Shown: piece after piece, positions 43,154 through 54,201 of the stretch | How the letters are laid out: every line of letters starts with the position of its first letter | Position numbering within the stretch: the first letter of the stretch is position 1 | From: Immersiella caudata | Taxonomy: Eukaryota > Ascomycota > Sordariomycetes > Sordariales > Lasiosphaeriaceae | Direction of reading: 5' to 3' | Assembly: GCA_030512335.1 (NCBI GenBank) | Contig: JAULSU010000004.1 | Span: 3,472,001 to 3,536,000, forward strand | Length of the DNA: 64,000 bases | The notes under the pieces: model-generated | What the model was told of the DNA's origin: nothing | Databases searched by the model: none | The model's input: the letters and a program-made list of their open reading frames with translations, nothing else | Program-made: the position numbers and the translations under genes

Positions 43154-44917
43154 CTTGACGGTGGGGCGAGTGCGGCGCTTTTGGGCGGTTTTTGATGCTG
43201 CGGTGAGTGGGGTGCGCAGCAGGAATGAGCTGGCGGGAATTGCAGAAATTTCACCTAACAAAGGCAAATGTGACCCTGTCCAAACCCAATGTACGATGTG
43301 ACGAAAATAAAGAACCCGAGGAAAGCCTTGAGGTTTTTGATAGCGCCTTGGGGAAATACCGCAAGCGCAAACGTGAGAGACGGACTCCGAAGGTTGGTCG
43401 AAAACCTCTCGTATCCACTTCCAGGGGCTCGGGGTTAGGGTTCATCGTCAATTCAGGGTCAGGCGCACGACAACACGGGGACATTCTTGAAAAGGCAGTA
43501 ATAGAGAGTTCACGAATTTTTGAGGCCTGCCCTTGATATACCACTTTTCCTTGTCGAATTATCTTGTGAAAATGCTGGTTGCGCCAGACCGCAGGACGAG
43601 TTTCGGCGACAATGACATCACCAACTTGGGAGTTAAAATTCTGAAAGTTGGAGCTCCCAGAAAAGAAGACAGTATATTATTGTTTTAGCGCCTTTGCAGT
43701 AATTCGGGTGCTGGACGTGTGATCCAAGTCTCATGGATATCCGCCTTTGCCTTCGCAGCTACGCCCAAGTCGAATTTGGCATCACCACCCTACCTCTCGG
43801 CGCCGCCCTATCGCAGAGCGCTTGCCGTGAGTTGGGTGATTTCTCTTTTCCAGGGTATCAACTCACATTCCTGGACGGAACCCCACAAGGTGGAGACACA
43901 ATGGCACGCGAGTCTTTTTACAGGTTAAGCTTCAGGTCCACAATGCTCCTCTGAGAAAATTCCGTCTCGCACCTTCCCCCAAAGTATGGGTCATCACGAA
44001 GATGATGACCTTCCTTCCTTCCTCAGATTTAAGGATTCGGTCGTACCAGTTTGTCAACGTGACGCACGGACCTCCCCCTTTCCAACCTCTTTGTTCCAAC
44101 GTGTGCCAGAGGTTTTTATTGTAGAATTTGTGGAATATAGACCCTAGAAGCTTCATGGTCTTTGTCAAGGCGCTTTTCTTTCGCACCAGGCCTTCGTGGA
44201 TATATTGATAATTTGGTGTTTCGGACAGTTTTCCCAAAGATTGCTGCCTCGCAAACCACTGTGTCAACACTCAGCCCCCAGGCTCTGGATGCTACAGGTA
44301 ACTGGTGTTGCTGGCTCGAAGAAGGTTCTAAGGGATGTTCGATCTGGACGAACGTGGTTGCCTAGCCTACTTTCCTCGTATCACCTTCAGCAGGGTACTA
44401 TTTCCAACTCTAGCGGTAGAAGAGTCTCGGAGGCTCATGCTCACGGCTCTAGACGTCCGTAGAGCAACCCAGTCAGGAGTTTGTTGACAACAAGACTTGA
44501 GCCTCATTATGCCTCCCCCACATCGCCAGAAGATACCTCCCTGCGACCCTTGGGTCGTTGCCATAGAGCAACACCCTTCTGTCTCAACGCGGTCCCGGAA
44601 CTCGGCGCGCTGCCGCCCTTTCTCTCATACCGCGCTTCTGCCGCGTCGCTGCTTCTAAACACCCCACACTCCCGCCACCCCTCACGCTCCCATTATTTTC
44701 AGTCCGTCCCATGTGTGGCTTTGAAGCTGAATTTTCCAGTCCACATGCAGAGGCGAGGGCTAGTACAAAATATTCGACTGCCCCGCCACTCGTTTCTAGT
44801 TTCTGCTCCTCCAAGCTTCCTCACACTTTCCCTTTTCCACAACCTCGCATCTCACGGAATAAACTTACAAACGATCGCAACAGGCCTCTCCAGCAAATCT
44901 CTCGCTACAAGATCAAG
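43154..44917. other. Intergenic stretch
   Basis: About 1.8 kb between divergent genes. No supported gene; the 3' portion should hold the promoter and leader of the gene at 44918. That gene's frame is open to 44711 but lacks sensible N-terminal content before the chosen ATG. Confidence 0.45.
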
Positions 44918-46642
44918 ATGGGTCCTCCCACTACACGTTCTCGCAAGCGCATTCGTTCTGCTAGCCTTGTAGATGACGAGATCGACACCGAACTTCACCT
45001 CCTGCCGACCGAGACTCGCGCCGCACCTCGCAATAAGGCCATGAAAGTGTCTGAACACGGCAGTAGCTCACAGCAGGCCATCATAATCAGCAGTGACGAG
45101 ACGCCGGGCGACAAACGAAGTTCGCCAGGTTCCAGCGTCAAGGCCAGGGGTCGCACTAAGAAGGCTATCGTCATCAGCAGCGACGATAGCCCAGATCGGA
45201 AACGTGGATCATCCGCCAGCGAGGCCATCGTTATCGGTAGTGACGGCTCTGTCGACAACGACGTCGTGCTGGTCAAAAAGGAGACTGGCGTCAGTGCTCC
45301 CGCCGATGCCATTGACGCGGGCTTCGATGACGATATGAGCGACCCCGTTATTCTGGCCGAGATTGTCCCGGCCGAGGCTGTCGAGGATGTCATGGAGTCT
45401 ATTGAGGTGGATGAGGACGCCATCGAGCCCATCGAGGTGACCGCCGACATCAACGGCGATACCGTCATGACCGAGGATTCCGCCCCGGCTGAGAATGCTG
45501 GTCTAGCCAAGGATGCCGGTCTAACCAACACTGCGGCACCGATCGCAATTGCTGCCCCCGCCCAGGTTGCCGCCCCAGTTGAGGATGCCGTCCAAGCCAA
45601 AGATCGCCCCGTCTCAGCCAGCCCGCCGACCTTTATCGACGTTGTCGTCCTGAACGGCGAAGTCCTACTCGACGCCGGCAGGGCCCTCGCGCACACCATC
45701 GAGCGCGTTTTCGACATCATGATGCCGGAGCATCCGGCATTGAACATGGCTGAGATTATGAACACCAGCACAATGAATGGGTACCTCCCGGGCATCTACA
45801 AAGCCCTTGGCGCCGAAGACGAAGAGGACCCCGAGCTGAAGCAGTGGGTGAAGCGCCACAAACGAATCTTCAATCTCGAAGGGAAGAAGTTCATCGGGCT
45901 GCGTGGGGGTGTCGTGGACTTCTTGGCCTCGATGCAATTGCACGGCATGCCTGTGCTTGTGTTGGCTTCAGACCCCCCCTCGGTCAGCAAAATGATTACG
46001 AAGCTCGGCTTGGGCAAACTCATCAAGGGCATCTATCCCTGCCCGCTTCAGGATGTCATGGACGGCGAAGTTAACTTCCTTGAGGTTCACCTGGACCATG
46101 TGGTTGACAACTTTTCGTATCGCTTCAGCCCGGTCATCCCGATCATGATGAAACCTAACCCAATCAAGGGCAATTTGCGAGAGGTCCTCTGGGTCTCCTG
46201 CACACCGTATTCCCTCTGGTGGGCAGATGCGCTGGGTTTGCAGACCTGCTGGCTTCGAGTCACCGACCCCAATATTGACATGAATTCGGCCACCTTCAAG
46301 ATCGAGTCGATCAACGCCTTGAGCAGGGTAATTCTTGACAACAATCGAGCCTTTACAGGCCTAGACCCGAACAATTTGGACTCCCTAGTGAAAAAGGAGG
46401 GCGGTGAGACGGCTTTGGTCGGCGCAAAGGAGGCTGGCGAGGCAGGCGAGGTTCAGGCCTCCGTGGGCAAGGGGAACGAGGCGCTAGGGACCGTTTCTTT
46501 TGACAAGCTGAACAACATCGATGTCGAGATGGAGGTTGCTGAGCGGTGCGAACGTGTGGCCAAGAGCGTGGAGTCGCAGGACGTGGAGATGAAGAATGAC
46601 GTGGTTGAGGTAATCGACGAGGCGGATGAAGGAGAGATTTGA
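44918..46642 (+). CDS. Nuclear-type protein with an array of SUMO-interaction motifs and a degenerate HAD-like domain
   Basis: A single exon of 574 codons. The N-terminus is basic (MGPPTTRSRKRIRS, a likely nuclear signal). Three near-identical motifs follow: AIIISSDE (54-61), AIVISSDD (83-90) and AIVIGSDG (103-110), each a hydrophobic strand followed by Ser-Asp/Glu, the form of SUMO-interaction motifs. After an acidic, Ala/Pro-rich linker, residues about 255-480 resemble a haloacid-dehalogenase fold: GVVDFLASMQLHGMPVLVLAS (motif II region), MKPNPIKG (motif III Lys region) and WVSCTPYSLWWADALGLQTCWL (motif IV region). The motif-I Asp-x-Asp and the motif-IV aspartates are not there. It probably binds SUMO-modified partners and is unlikely to be a phosphatase. 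The HAD call is by pattern only. Confidence 0.7.
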   Translation: MGPPTTRSRKRIRSASLVDDEIDTELHLLPTETRAAPRNKAMKVSEHGSSSQQAIIISSDETPGDKRSSPGSSVKARGRTKKAIVISSDDSPDRKRGSSASEAIVIGSDGSVDNDVVLVKKETGVSAPADAIDAGFDDDMSDPVILAEIVPAEAVEDVMESIEVDEDAIEPIEVTADINGDTVMTEDSAPAENAGLAKDAGLTNTAAPIAIAAPAQVAAPVEDAVQAKDRPVSASPPTFIDVVVLNGEVLLDAGRALAHTIERVFDIMMPEHPALNMAEIMNTSTMNGYLPGIYKALGAEDEEDPELKQWVKRHKRIFNLEGKKFIGLRGGVVDFLASMQLHGMPVLVLASDPPSVSKMITKLGLGKLIKGIYPCPLQDVMDGEVNFLEVHLDHVVDNFSYRFSPVIPIMMKPNPIKGNLREVLWVSCTPYSLWWADALGLQTCWLRVTDPNIDMNSATFKIESINALSRVILDNNRAFTGLDPNNLDSLVKKEGGETALVGAKEAGEAGEVQASVGKGNEALGTVSFDKLNNIDVEMEVAERCERVAKSVESQDVEMKNDVVEVIDEADEGEI

Positions 46643-47153
46643 TCATAGTTCCAATCCTCGTACAGAGAGCCAGTCTAAAGTTTCAGACCATCGAGAGCAG
46701 GGAAAGGGCCAGCTTTGCCACACTAGCGACGATGCGAATTTCCTGACTGCTTAAAAGTTAGATGTAGGAAAGAGCGACGAATCTTGTCACCCTAACCCTG
46801 AACTACCTTTCGGCTTTCCCAATTGGGACTCGGCCTCAGAAGTGCGCTGCGACAACTGCCGAATCTTGCTTGAGACGTGCGGATGCGCTTTGCCTCTGTG
46901 TATTATGCGTTGGTGTGCCACCAACATCCCGATGTGCCCCCCCCTCGGCCACGAAACAGACTGAGGGGGGGCTCCCACGCTGGGGGCCGCATTCCTACCC
47001 TTATCTATTACTTTGGCTGCTCGCATTTCCCCTCTCTACCCATTTCTCGCTTTACTCCAGCTTATCAGCCCTCTAAGCGCATCGTCTTGGAGATTCCGCC
47101 GTTGGCCCTTATCATTGAAATGTGCTAATGAGAAAAAGCCTCAGCTTCACATC
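46643..47153. other. Intergenic stretch
   Basis: About 510 bp. The F-box gene's frame is open upstream to 47013 without an ATG in good context before 47154. Confidence 0.4.
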
Positions 47154-48809
47154 ATGGCCCAACAGCACGCAGCACCGAAGTTACCAAGCCTCCCTTGGGA
47201 GCTCGAGGACGCCATCTTCCAGCAGCTCCTTCCTCACGGGCCAGTTACAACTCGCCAGTCGACAAGCGATAACCCAAAAATCACCACGTGTCATTCTGAT
47301 TTCAATGTAACGATTGCCAACATTTGTCGCAGCGGTCGTCGCTTCAACCAGATTGCTACTCGGATCCTGTACCAGAGCGTCCTTCTCGGAGATATCACAC
47401 AACTGGTTCTCTTCTTCCGCACGATCGCAACCACTTCACGGCTCAGAAATCTTGTCCGCAGCCTTGTTTGGGTCGGCTCTATCCCTTCTGCCAGCCATAT
47501 CGTGACAGATGACCGCGGCTTGGTTACCCCAAGGTCTATGATGGCATTGGTGGGCGACACCTGGATGCTTGACACCGTGAAGAGGTGCTGGGCAGGTGTC
47601 CGATGGCCATTACTTGGTGACAAGGCCCTGGATAAAGTAGTCCGTCGTCTCGGACTCTCCGATCCAGTTCACTTTTGCAGTGGCCATGTCCTGGGAGCTG
47701 TCATTTCGCTCTGCCCTGGGCTCGAATCACTCTTCACCGTCTTGAACCAAACAGACAAGATGATCATCAGCCCTAAAGGCCGGGTCTTGCGTCGATGTCC
47801 CGAATTCGCAGGTCTTCTGCAGATACCCGAATGGGACCTGTTCCAGTACCATTCACCTCTGCCGGGGAGCGTTCCGTACCCCTTGGAGTGCGACTTCCTT
47901 GACTCTTTGAAGAGGATATCGATCGAACCACACTCAGACCGCAACGCGGAATCGTATTGGTCCGTCTTCGCCCTCGAACCCATCCTTCGGAGTTGTCCAA
48001 AGATTGAGAGTGTTGAGATCAAGGGGACCGCATCCTGGAGAGAGCTTCGAACTCGGGGCAGCCATTGGCAGCCCCCTGCCGTCTCTGCCGATTCGGTCAA
48101 GCAGCTCATCCTGACGCGAGCGATCCATCCGGAAGATAACATGTCAACCATTGTTGAGACTTTTCCGAGGCTCACATCACTCTTCGCCGAGTTTGTCGAA
48201 ACTTCGCACGCCGGCACCTACCGCGCCTGGTTGACAAAAGAGCACTTCCAGGATGCCCTTCTCACGCTCAAGGATACCCTCGAAACCCTTCATTTCACAA
48301 GCGCCCCCAAGGAAACATGGCAGTTTGTCGGAATCGAGCCGTTGCTCTATCCGGTACTGAAAGATTTGTCGACGCTCAAGCATGTCACCACAGAGTTTTC
48401 GTGGGTTTTCGGACGAGAAAACTTCGGGTTCGTCCGGGAGGCAACCTATCTTCCTGACACCCTTGTCAGCTTGCATCTCCTCGACTTCTGGGGAGTTGCA
48501 GGGCCAGCGTACCAACCGCAGTTTTTGGACGGCATGGGGCCGTTGGAGTTCATCAGCAACGTCTTAAGAGGACTTCTTGAAGCCAAAGCGAATGGGAGAT
48601 TTCCGGATCTGAAGGCTGTGAGAATATCATCGCCTTGCTTTGCGGAGCCTGAGGTTGCTGGGTTGGTGGAAAACGCGGCCACGCCAGCTCCAGAATTCGA
48701 GTCGTTCCTTACTACGAGCTTCAGACAAGTTGCTGTTGAGCTTTCACTGGTTGAACTCGAAGGGCGGATGGAACATGGACAGTGGCGTTGGTCGAGCATA
48801 TCTTTCTGA
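47154..48809 (+). CDS. F-box-type protein with a leucine-rich-like body
   Basis: A single exon of 551 codons from ATG 47154 (catcATGGCCC). Residues about 8-60 read KLPSLPWELEDAIFQQLL and, after an insertion, FNVTIANICRSGRRFNQIATR, an F-box helix set that would dock the protein on Skp1 in an SCF ubiquitin ligase. The remaining 480 residues contain leucine-rich, LRR-like strands (SVKQLILTRAI, TLETLHFTSAP, TLVSLHLLDFWG) that usually recognise substrates. No signal peptide or membrane segment. The target is unknown. Intact, with no introns. Confidence 0.7.
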   Translation: MAQQHAAPKLPSLPWELEDAIFQQLLPHGPVTTRQSTSDNPKITTCHSDFNVTIANICRSGRRFNQIATRILYQSVLLGDITQLVLFFRTIATTSRLRNLVRSLVWVGSIPSASHIVTDDRGLVTPRSMMALVGDTWMLDTVKRCWAGVRWPLLGDKALDKVVRRLGLSDPVHFCSGHVLGAVISLCPGLESLFTVLNQTDKMIISPKGRVLRRCPEFAGLLQIPEWDLFQYHSPLPGSVPYPLECDFLDSLKRISIEPHSDRNAESYWSVFALEPILRSCPKIESVEIKGTASWRELRTRGSHWQPPAVSADSVKQLILTRAIHPEDNMSTIVETFPRLTSLFAEFVETSHAGTYRAWLTKEHFQDALLTLKDTLETLHFTSAPKETWQFVGIEPLLYPVLKDLSTLKHVTTEFSWVFGRENFGFVREATYLPDTLVSLHLLDFWGVAGPAYQPQFLDGMGPLEFISNVLRGLLEAKANGRFPDLKAVRISSPCFAEPEVAGLVENAATPAPEFESFLTTSFRQVAVELSLVELEGRMEHGQWRWSSISF

Positions 48810-49527
48810 AAACGGGGTTCTCGATAACCCCGGATTCGAGACATCCATGTGGGTGTTTCCGGTTGAACCACACAGGTTCGAAACCCCCCAAAGATCAAAG
48901 TCACGAGAAACTGAAGGCTGAAACCTGGCAAACATTCCAAAATCCAACTGCTTCGAGCTGGAAAGCGGAATGATCTTATCAGAAAGCCTCGGGGTTCAAT
49001 CGCCCGGAGAAAACACTTCGGTGTAAACGATAGAGCAAAGAGACAACGAGGGGGTCACGGCAGCTACCTTTCAAGCCCGCGTCCAAGAAAGATAAGCTGA
49101 CGATCCATCCGAGCGAGCAAGAGGTTTACAAAGAAATATCGGTGGACACAGTTATCTTGGTATACCAATCTCCAAGACCTTGAATATCAGTGAACCAGGA
49201 AATGTCACCGGCCAGCTCAGCAAGCAATACATCGACACCGCAGCTGGCGCGCTGGAGGAGCAACGTAGCAAGTCTCGGCCGAGACAACTTCAGAATGCAG
49301 TCCTTTCATTGCAAGAAGCGTGTCGGATGACGGACAGAGGGATAGAACATGGGGTTTGGCCACCTTCCACGAATCCCGAACTCAAGGACTTCTGCAATGG
49401 GTATTTGGGAAGGGGTCGGTCATAAATGGGGCCCTACCAGATCTTGGGTATTATAAAGGGGGTTAGGCTGATGAGTTGAGGGCATTTCCGCGAGTCGGAC
49501 TTTCGTTTGGTTTACTTGCTATTCACC
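48810..49527. promoter_or_regulatory. Intergenic stretch with a TATA-like box
   Basis: No gene supported. A TATTATAAAG sequence at about 49449-49458 lies some 70-80 bp before the HET-gene ATG and may be its TATA box. Confidence 0.4.
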
Positions 49528-52069
49528 ATGTGGATGTCCAACAAAGCTCTACTATCATTACCCGGATCAACAAGTCCAGTTTTTCACACCCGGGCCGCAC
49601 AACTCTACGCTCTTCTCCCTTTACCGAGCCGCCAGCGCATCCACGTCTTGGAACTCTTCCCAGGAAGTCCAACCGACCCATTACGAGGCACTCTGCGAAC
49701 CGTTGATCTCGAGAACAGCCCTTGTTTCACCGCGCTCTCCTACGTGTGGAAGCAACCACCGCCATCAACCGATCCGTCGACAGTATTCGTCAATGAAGAC
49801 TGTCAGCTGGAGACTACCCCAAACTACCGGGATGCGCTGCTAGCTCTCCGTCATATTTCCGAAATAGCGGCGCTGACTATCTTGGTGGACTCTGTTTGCA
49901 TCAACCAGGCCGACCCAGTTGAAAAGGCCGTCCAGATCCCTCTGATGGAGGCCATTTTCACCTTTGCAGAGACGACATACCTCTGGTTGGTGCCTGGGTC
50001 CGAGGAAATTTACGCCAAAATTGCCTGGATGCATCGCGCAAACTTCCTCGTTCGGCCGTGGCCAGGAATTCCTTGGCTTCAAGGAAACAAAGTGATGACA
50101 ATGCTTGGCGACCATGTCCGCTCCTTACGGCGCACTAGGCGATTCGATTTTAGTGAGCTTGCCGTCTAGGCCGATTGTAAGGCCCTGTGCGATATCTGGT
50201 TAATACCTTTGCACGGGCAGTGAAGACTAACCAGACTTTGATCGTCAGCTCCCGATTTCATGATACAAAGGCGGTTCGAGTGGCTTGTCGCAAACCCACC
50301 GAAGCCTTGTGAGTTGAAACAGATGCTCAAAGTCGGCTGGCTGGACCGTGTTTGGACTTTTCAAGGGATTACTCTCGCTTCCAACCCAGTACTCATTTGG
50401 GGGTCAGGGGCAATTGACTGGGGGAGATTCGGCGGCGCGCTGAGGCTCCTGGTGTCGGATGGGGACTTCACTACTTCACGACACTGGGCGGCCCGGAATG
50501 GCTATCAAGACAATGAAGACCGCTTCAGTCGCTGGCCAGGCCTCGCCCCGTGGTGGCACATGCGGGACATATGGGTGGACGCCCATCGCCCAACTCAATG
50601 GAATGAGAAAACCCTCCGGAGGATTCCAGAAGAGGTTGGAGTTGAGGTCGAGTGGACTGCAAAACGGTACGGCGCAAAGTTCCCCCCAGACCGCTACCGC
50701 ATCGTACTCTGGGGAGTCCTGGTGCCTATCCTTCTCGCACTTCTAGCGTCTGCTCTCTCCTCTATTCCTGTCAAGAGCCTCGATTTGGTGGTAACTCCCT
50801 CGCTCATCATTGTATGGATTCTTTTCCTAAGCCTCGACATAGCACCCGTTTTTTCACCGTCGTGCTTGTCTTCAGCAAATTACACTCACAAATGTTGCCA
50901 AGGATGAATTCATCATCGCCCATCTCCGGCCACTTTTTCGACGACGTGTGGCTGACACCCCCAAAACTTTCCCCGGTTGTCCCAGACGGGCTGCTTTCTA
51001 TTTCAGCGAAGTCGTTCGATCTTTCGGGATAGGAAAGCGTGGGAGCCGAAAGACAGAGTCTGCGCTCTGTACGGGTGATGCGAAGCTTCGGGGTTGAACC
51101 CTCGGAGCAACCAGATTATTCAGAGTCGCTTGGCCAGGTCTATCACGAGTTTATGGTCGGTTTGTTGAGGTTCCGACCCTCGTTGGTCATTCTGGTACTT
51201 GACGTTGGTCCCAGGCCCGCCGATTCCCCTTCATGGGTACCAGACTGGAGCAACGCAGCACAGCGCTCCTGGCTGCCCGCTGAAATATACCTCTACAGCC
51301 CGTTCAACGACTTTGCATCATCCAAACCGCCAGAAATTCGCCTTTCTCAGTCGAATAAAGAGCTGACGGTTCGAGGGACTATTCTCGCTACTACGACGAG
51401 TCGATCGAAGCACGGAATACTGGCAAAAATGATCAAAGGTCCAGCCGATATCCATCAGCAACTGGCCCGGATATTGCTTGCAAAAGTACAGAAGACAAAA
51501 TATGGCAAGCTCTCAGCAAGATTTCCCAATGGCTGTGTCTGGCTAAGAAGGGGTATCGGTCTCGGCAGCATACGACTCCATACGGCGAGCAGTCTACTGG
51601 ATACTGGCTGGTGGCCTGGAAACCTACGCAGAGCAGAGGCTTCTACTGCCGGGATGAACTCGTTCAATCAGTGGTACAGGATCATGGTCGAATGCGGCGA
51701 ATCGGCTCAGCCTCTAATCAACCTGGATGAAGGGCAACATCAGCAAAGTCCAGCAGAAAGGATCGCACGAAGTCTAGCCTTGGAACCGCCGAAGAACCCC
51801 GAGGCGATGGCCTGCGCAATCGATTGCGTGAATATACTTGCAGGAAAGAGAGGGAGGGCCCTACCGGAAACAATGTCGGGACAGGGCCGGTGGATGCATT
51901 GGGGGGCGACAAGATCGTTGTCAGTGACGGCGTATCCTTGCCGATGATCCTGAGAGAGCTCGAAGAGCAAAGGTATCTCGTTGTCGGTCCGGCGTATGTC
52001 CCAGGTCTTAGCTTCATGACAGAGGAGAAACATGCAGGAGAACACTGGCAGAATATTGTCCTTGTGTGA
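49528..52069 (+). pseudogene. HET-domain (heterokaryon incompatibility) gene with frameshifts
   Basis: Proposed exons are 49528-50152, 50249-50811, 50876-50947 and 51007 onward. The HET core is clear: FTALSYVWK, ILVDSVCINQADPVEKAVQI, ETTYLWL, then WLDRVWTFQGITLASNPVLI, a double hydrophobic segment (about 50700-50811), and RKAWEPKDRVCALYG. At 51073-51078 the frame breaks at GGG|TGA. The expected continuation VMRSFGVEPSEQPDYSESLG, YHEF and SWVPDWSNAAQ is shifted by one, as if one G were lost. A second shift between about 51835 and 51900 is needed to reach the expected end (GGDKIVVSDGVSLPMILREL ... YLVVGPAYVPG). HET proteins trigger cell death on fusion with an incompatible strain; this copy looks inactive unless the indels are sequencing errors. 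Confidence 0.8.
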
Positions 52070-53360
52070 TGGATAATCACAGAGTGGGGACAGTTGAGAT
52101 TTTTTTGGCAGCCAGGGCAATGGTTCATAAGGAAGGAGCGTTAGACGTAGGTGGAGGATGACCAGTATAGTGCATACAGCGCCTGTCCAACAATTCCAGT
52201 TCAACAATTCAAGAGGAAAACTGCGCAGCTTACTGCTCACCGTTTCCGCCAAAAAGCACACCCTTTGTACAATCACCAATTCCACAGGCCGAGCTGTGTC
52301 CCGCAGACCTCCAAACCCACCGCTCTCTATGCTACGAAGGAAAAGGTAAGCCCTCCCGATCTTCGGTTCCCTGCCAGTTTGCGTCATGCAAAAGTGGACT
52401 GATGATTGCCACAGGGGAAGGGGAACTTTCTGCGAGCATCCCCCGGACGCGTTTCAGCCCGACCGATCGCAGCCAGTCCCGGAAGAAGGGCACCAGAGGC
52501 ACATCGTTCACCCGGGTCGGAGATCTCTCGATCGATTGCGAATCGAAGCTACTCGGCCAAGCCGGATCTATTTCACCCTCGGAGAATTGCACAGCCGCTG
52601 TCTGCTGTTCGTTTCCTGTCATTTGCCTTCGGATTCTCCCGCGGTTCATTCGATCATTGGAATAAGGATTTCTCTCAGAATATGGACCCCTTGAGGCACA
52701 TTCCCAGGAAACATGTTTCTGCTTGGCCCCTTGGCTGACATCCCCAGACAAGTCGGCTGCGATGGCTCTGTCAGTGCGCAGTCGTTCACACTAGCGGTGT
52801 GGTGAGCCTGGGGGAGCGTCACCCCCCTCAGGGGTACCCCACAATGACTTACAGAGGCCCTGCATGAAATTAGGCGCTGGGCGGTATTCTCCGATCGCGA
52901 GTGGTTCTTGGTTTAGACACGGCAGCGGCATGCAGGGGTTCCCCTCCCCACGCCTCTTTGCGGCTCTTGTTTGTTTCAGCGCCCCCAACGAGGTCTGTGT
53001 CAGGACCCCTGTGTCTCTCTACGGCTATCATTGCGGGTTTATCACGCATGACGCAGTGGCTATTTGCATTTCCTCATTGTCGCCTTGGCCTCTTCCATGC
53101 AACTGTCTGCTTCATCGATCTGCAGCCGGCCCGGAAGAGAAGATGGGATGAAGATGAAGAACACTAACGCATGGCGCTGCGCCATACACGTGGGTATATC
53201 AAGAACGCGATCTCCATGCTAGACTCAAATCTCTTCTAGGTTTCTTGGCTGATGGTTTCCGTTCTCTCTTGATCGCAACGCCAAGACATTGGACCCTGAC
53301 TCTGGCTCTGGCAGCCATTTTCCTCACGCAATCCTCAACCTCCAGTCCAAAGCTCACGAA
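52070..53360. other. Intergenic stretch with an orphan signal-peptide-like frame
   Basis: No complete gene. At about 53245-53345 a plus-strand frame encodes an ideal signal-peptide-like segment (WTLTLALAAIFLTQSS) out of frame with the membrane-protein gene just downstream. Confidence 0.4.
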
Positions 53361-54143
53361 ATGTCCGGCTGTACCAACTTCGACGGGCCTCTGGCCCCCT
53401 TCTGCGCCCCCGCCCAGGGCCAACAACTCCCCGTCGGTCGCACCGTCGAAGTCATCTGGGACCCCAACTGGTTCAACTCGACCGAAACCCCAATGGTCCT
53501 CGTCCAAGCCGACTTCTCCATTCCCACCGTATCGGGCCAAACCGCCGGCATCGATGGCTTCACCTCAGAGCTCGTCCCGACCTCCAACGGCCGCTTCACC
53601 TGGTCCGTCCTGCCCTCCTACCTACACAGCTCCACCCTCGCCACAACCGCGCGCATCTTCCTCGCCGAGCCCTCTGAAACCAACGTCACCACCCGCGGGA
53701 ATCGTATTCCAGGGCCGCGCGTCGAAATCGTCTCCGCTTCTGTCCTCAATAACAACAACAATAACAACAACAACCAGAACGGCGCCAACCGCAACAACCA
53801 ACAACAGCCCCTCGCCACAGGCTCCAACCCCATCGCCATCGCCCTCCCTATCGTCTTCGGTATCCTTACCCTTTGCTTCCTCGGTTTCTGCGTGTGGTTC
53901 AAGCGTCGCAACCCAGACTTCTTCAGGGGTATGTTCGCTTTCGCGCGGAGAAGGGGCGGATCTCGAAGAGGCGGAGGACGATTCGGGCTGGGCAGGAGCA
54001 AGAGTAGGTTGAGGGGAGATGATATCAAAGTTGTGACGACGGATATGAACGGGCTGAGAATGAATGCGATGGCGATGAATGGAGGGCAGGATAGGAATGT
54101 GTTTAGGGAGGAGATGAGGAGGCAGGACAGGGCGAGGTATTGA
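53361..54143 (+). CDS. Single-pass cell-surface (wall-sensor-like) protein; N-terminus uncertain
   Basis: The frame encodes an extracellular part with C-x-NFDGPLAPFC, PVGRTVEVIWDPNWF and N-glycosylation sites. A poly-Asn tract (AAC repeats near 53750-53775) is followed by a Gln/Asn-rich linker, the membrane helix IAIALPIVFGILTLCFLGF, and a strongly basic cytosolic tail (FARRRGGSRRGGGRFG). This is the layout of fungal wall-sensor-like proteins. The first in-frame ATG is 53361, but a protein starting there has no signal peptide, which a type-I topology needs. A suitable signal peptide lies immediately upstream in another frame (53245-53345). Either a short exon/intron was missed or a frameshift separates them. 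Ligand and function unknown. Confidence 0.6.
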   Translation: MSGCTNFDGPLAPFCAPAQGQQLPVGRTVEVIWDPNWFNSTETPMVLVQADFSIPTVSGQTAGIDGFTSELVPTSNGRFTWSVLPSYLHSSTLATTARIFLAEPSETNVTTRGNRIPGPRVEIVSASVLNNNNNNNNNQNGANRNNQQQPLATGSNPIAIALPIVFGILTLCFLGFCVWFKRRNPDFFRGMFAFARRRGGSRRGGGRFGLGRSKSRLRGDDIKVVTTDMNGLRMNAMAMNGGQDRNVFREEMRRQDRARY

Positions 54144-54160
54144 GCTTGGTTGATGATTTG

Positions 54161-54201
54161 GCTTGTTTGCTTTGTTTGCTTTGTTTGCTTTGTTTGCTTT
54201 G
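54161..54201. repeat. 9-bp tandem repeat (tttgctttg), about four units
   Basis: A short array of tttgctttg begins about 18 bp after the stop codon of the surface-protein gene, in its probable 3' untranslated region. Confidence 0.85.

Noticed and set aside
48985..49010. ggggttcaatcgcccgg resembling a tRNA T-arm
   Set aside because: No acceptor, D or anticodon arms upstream.
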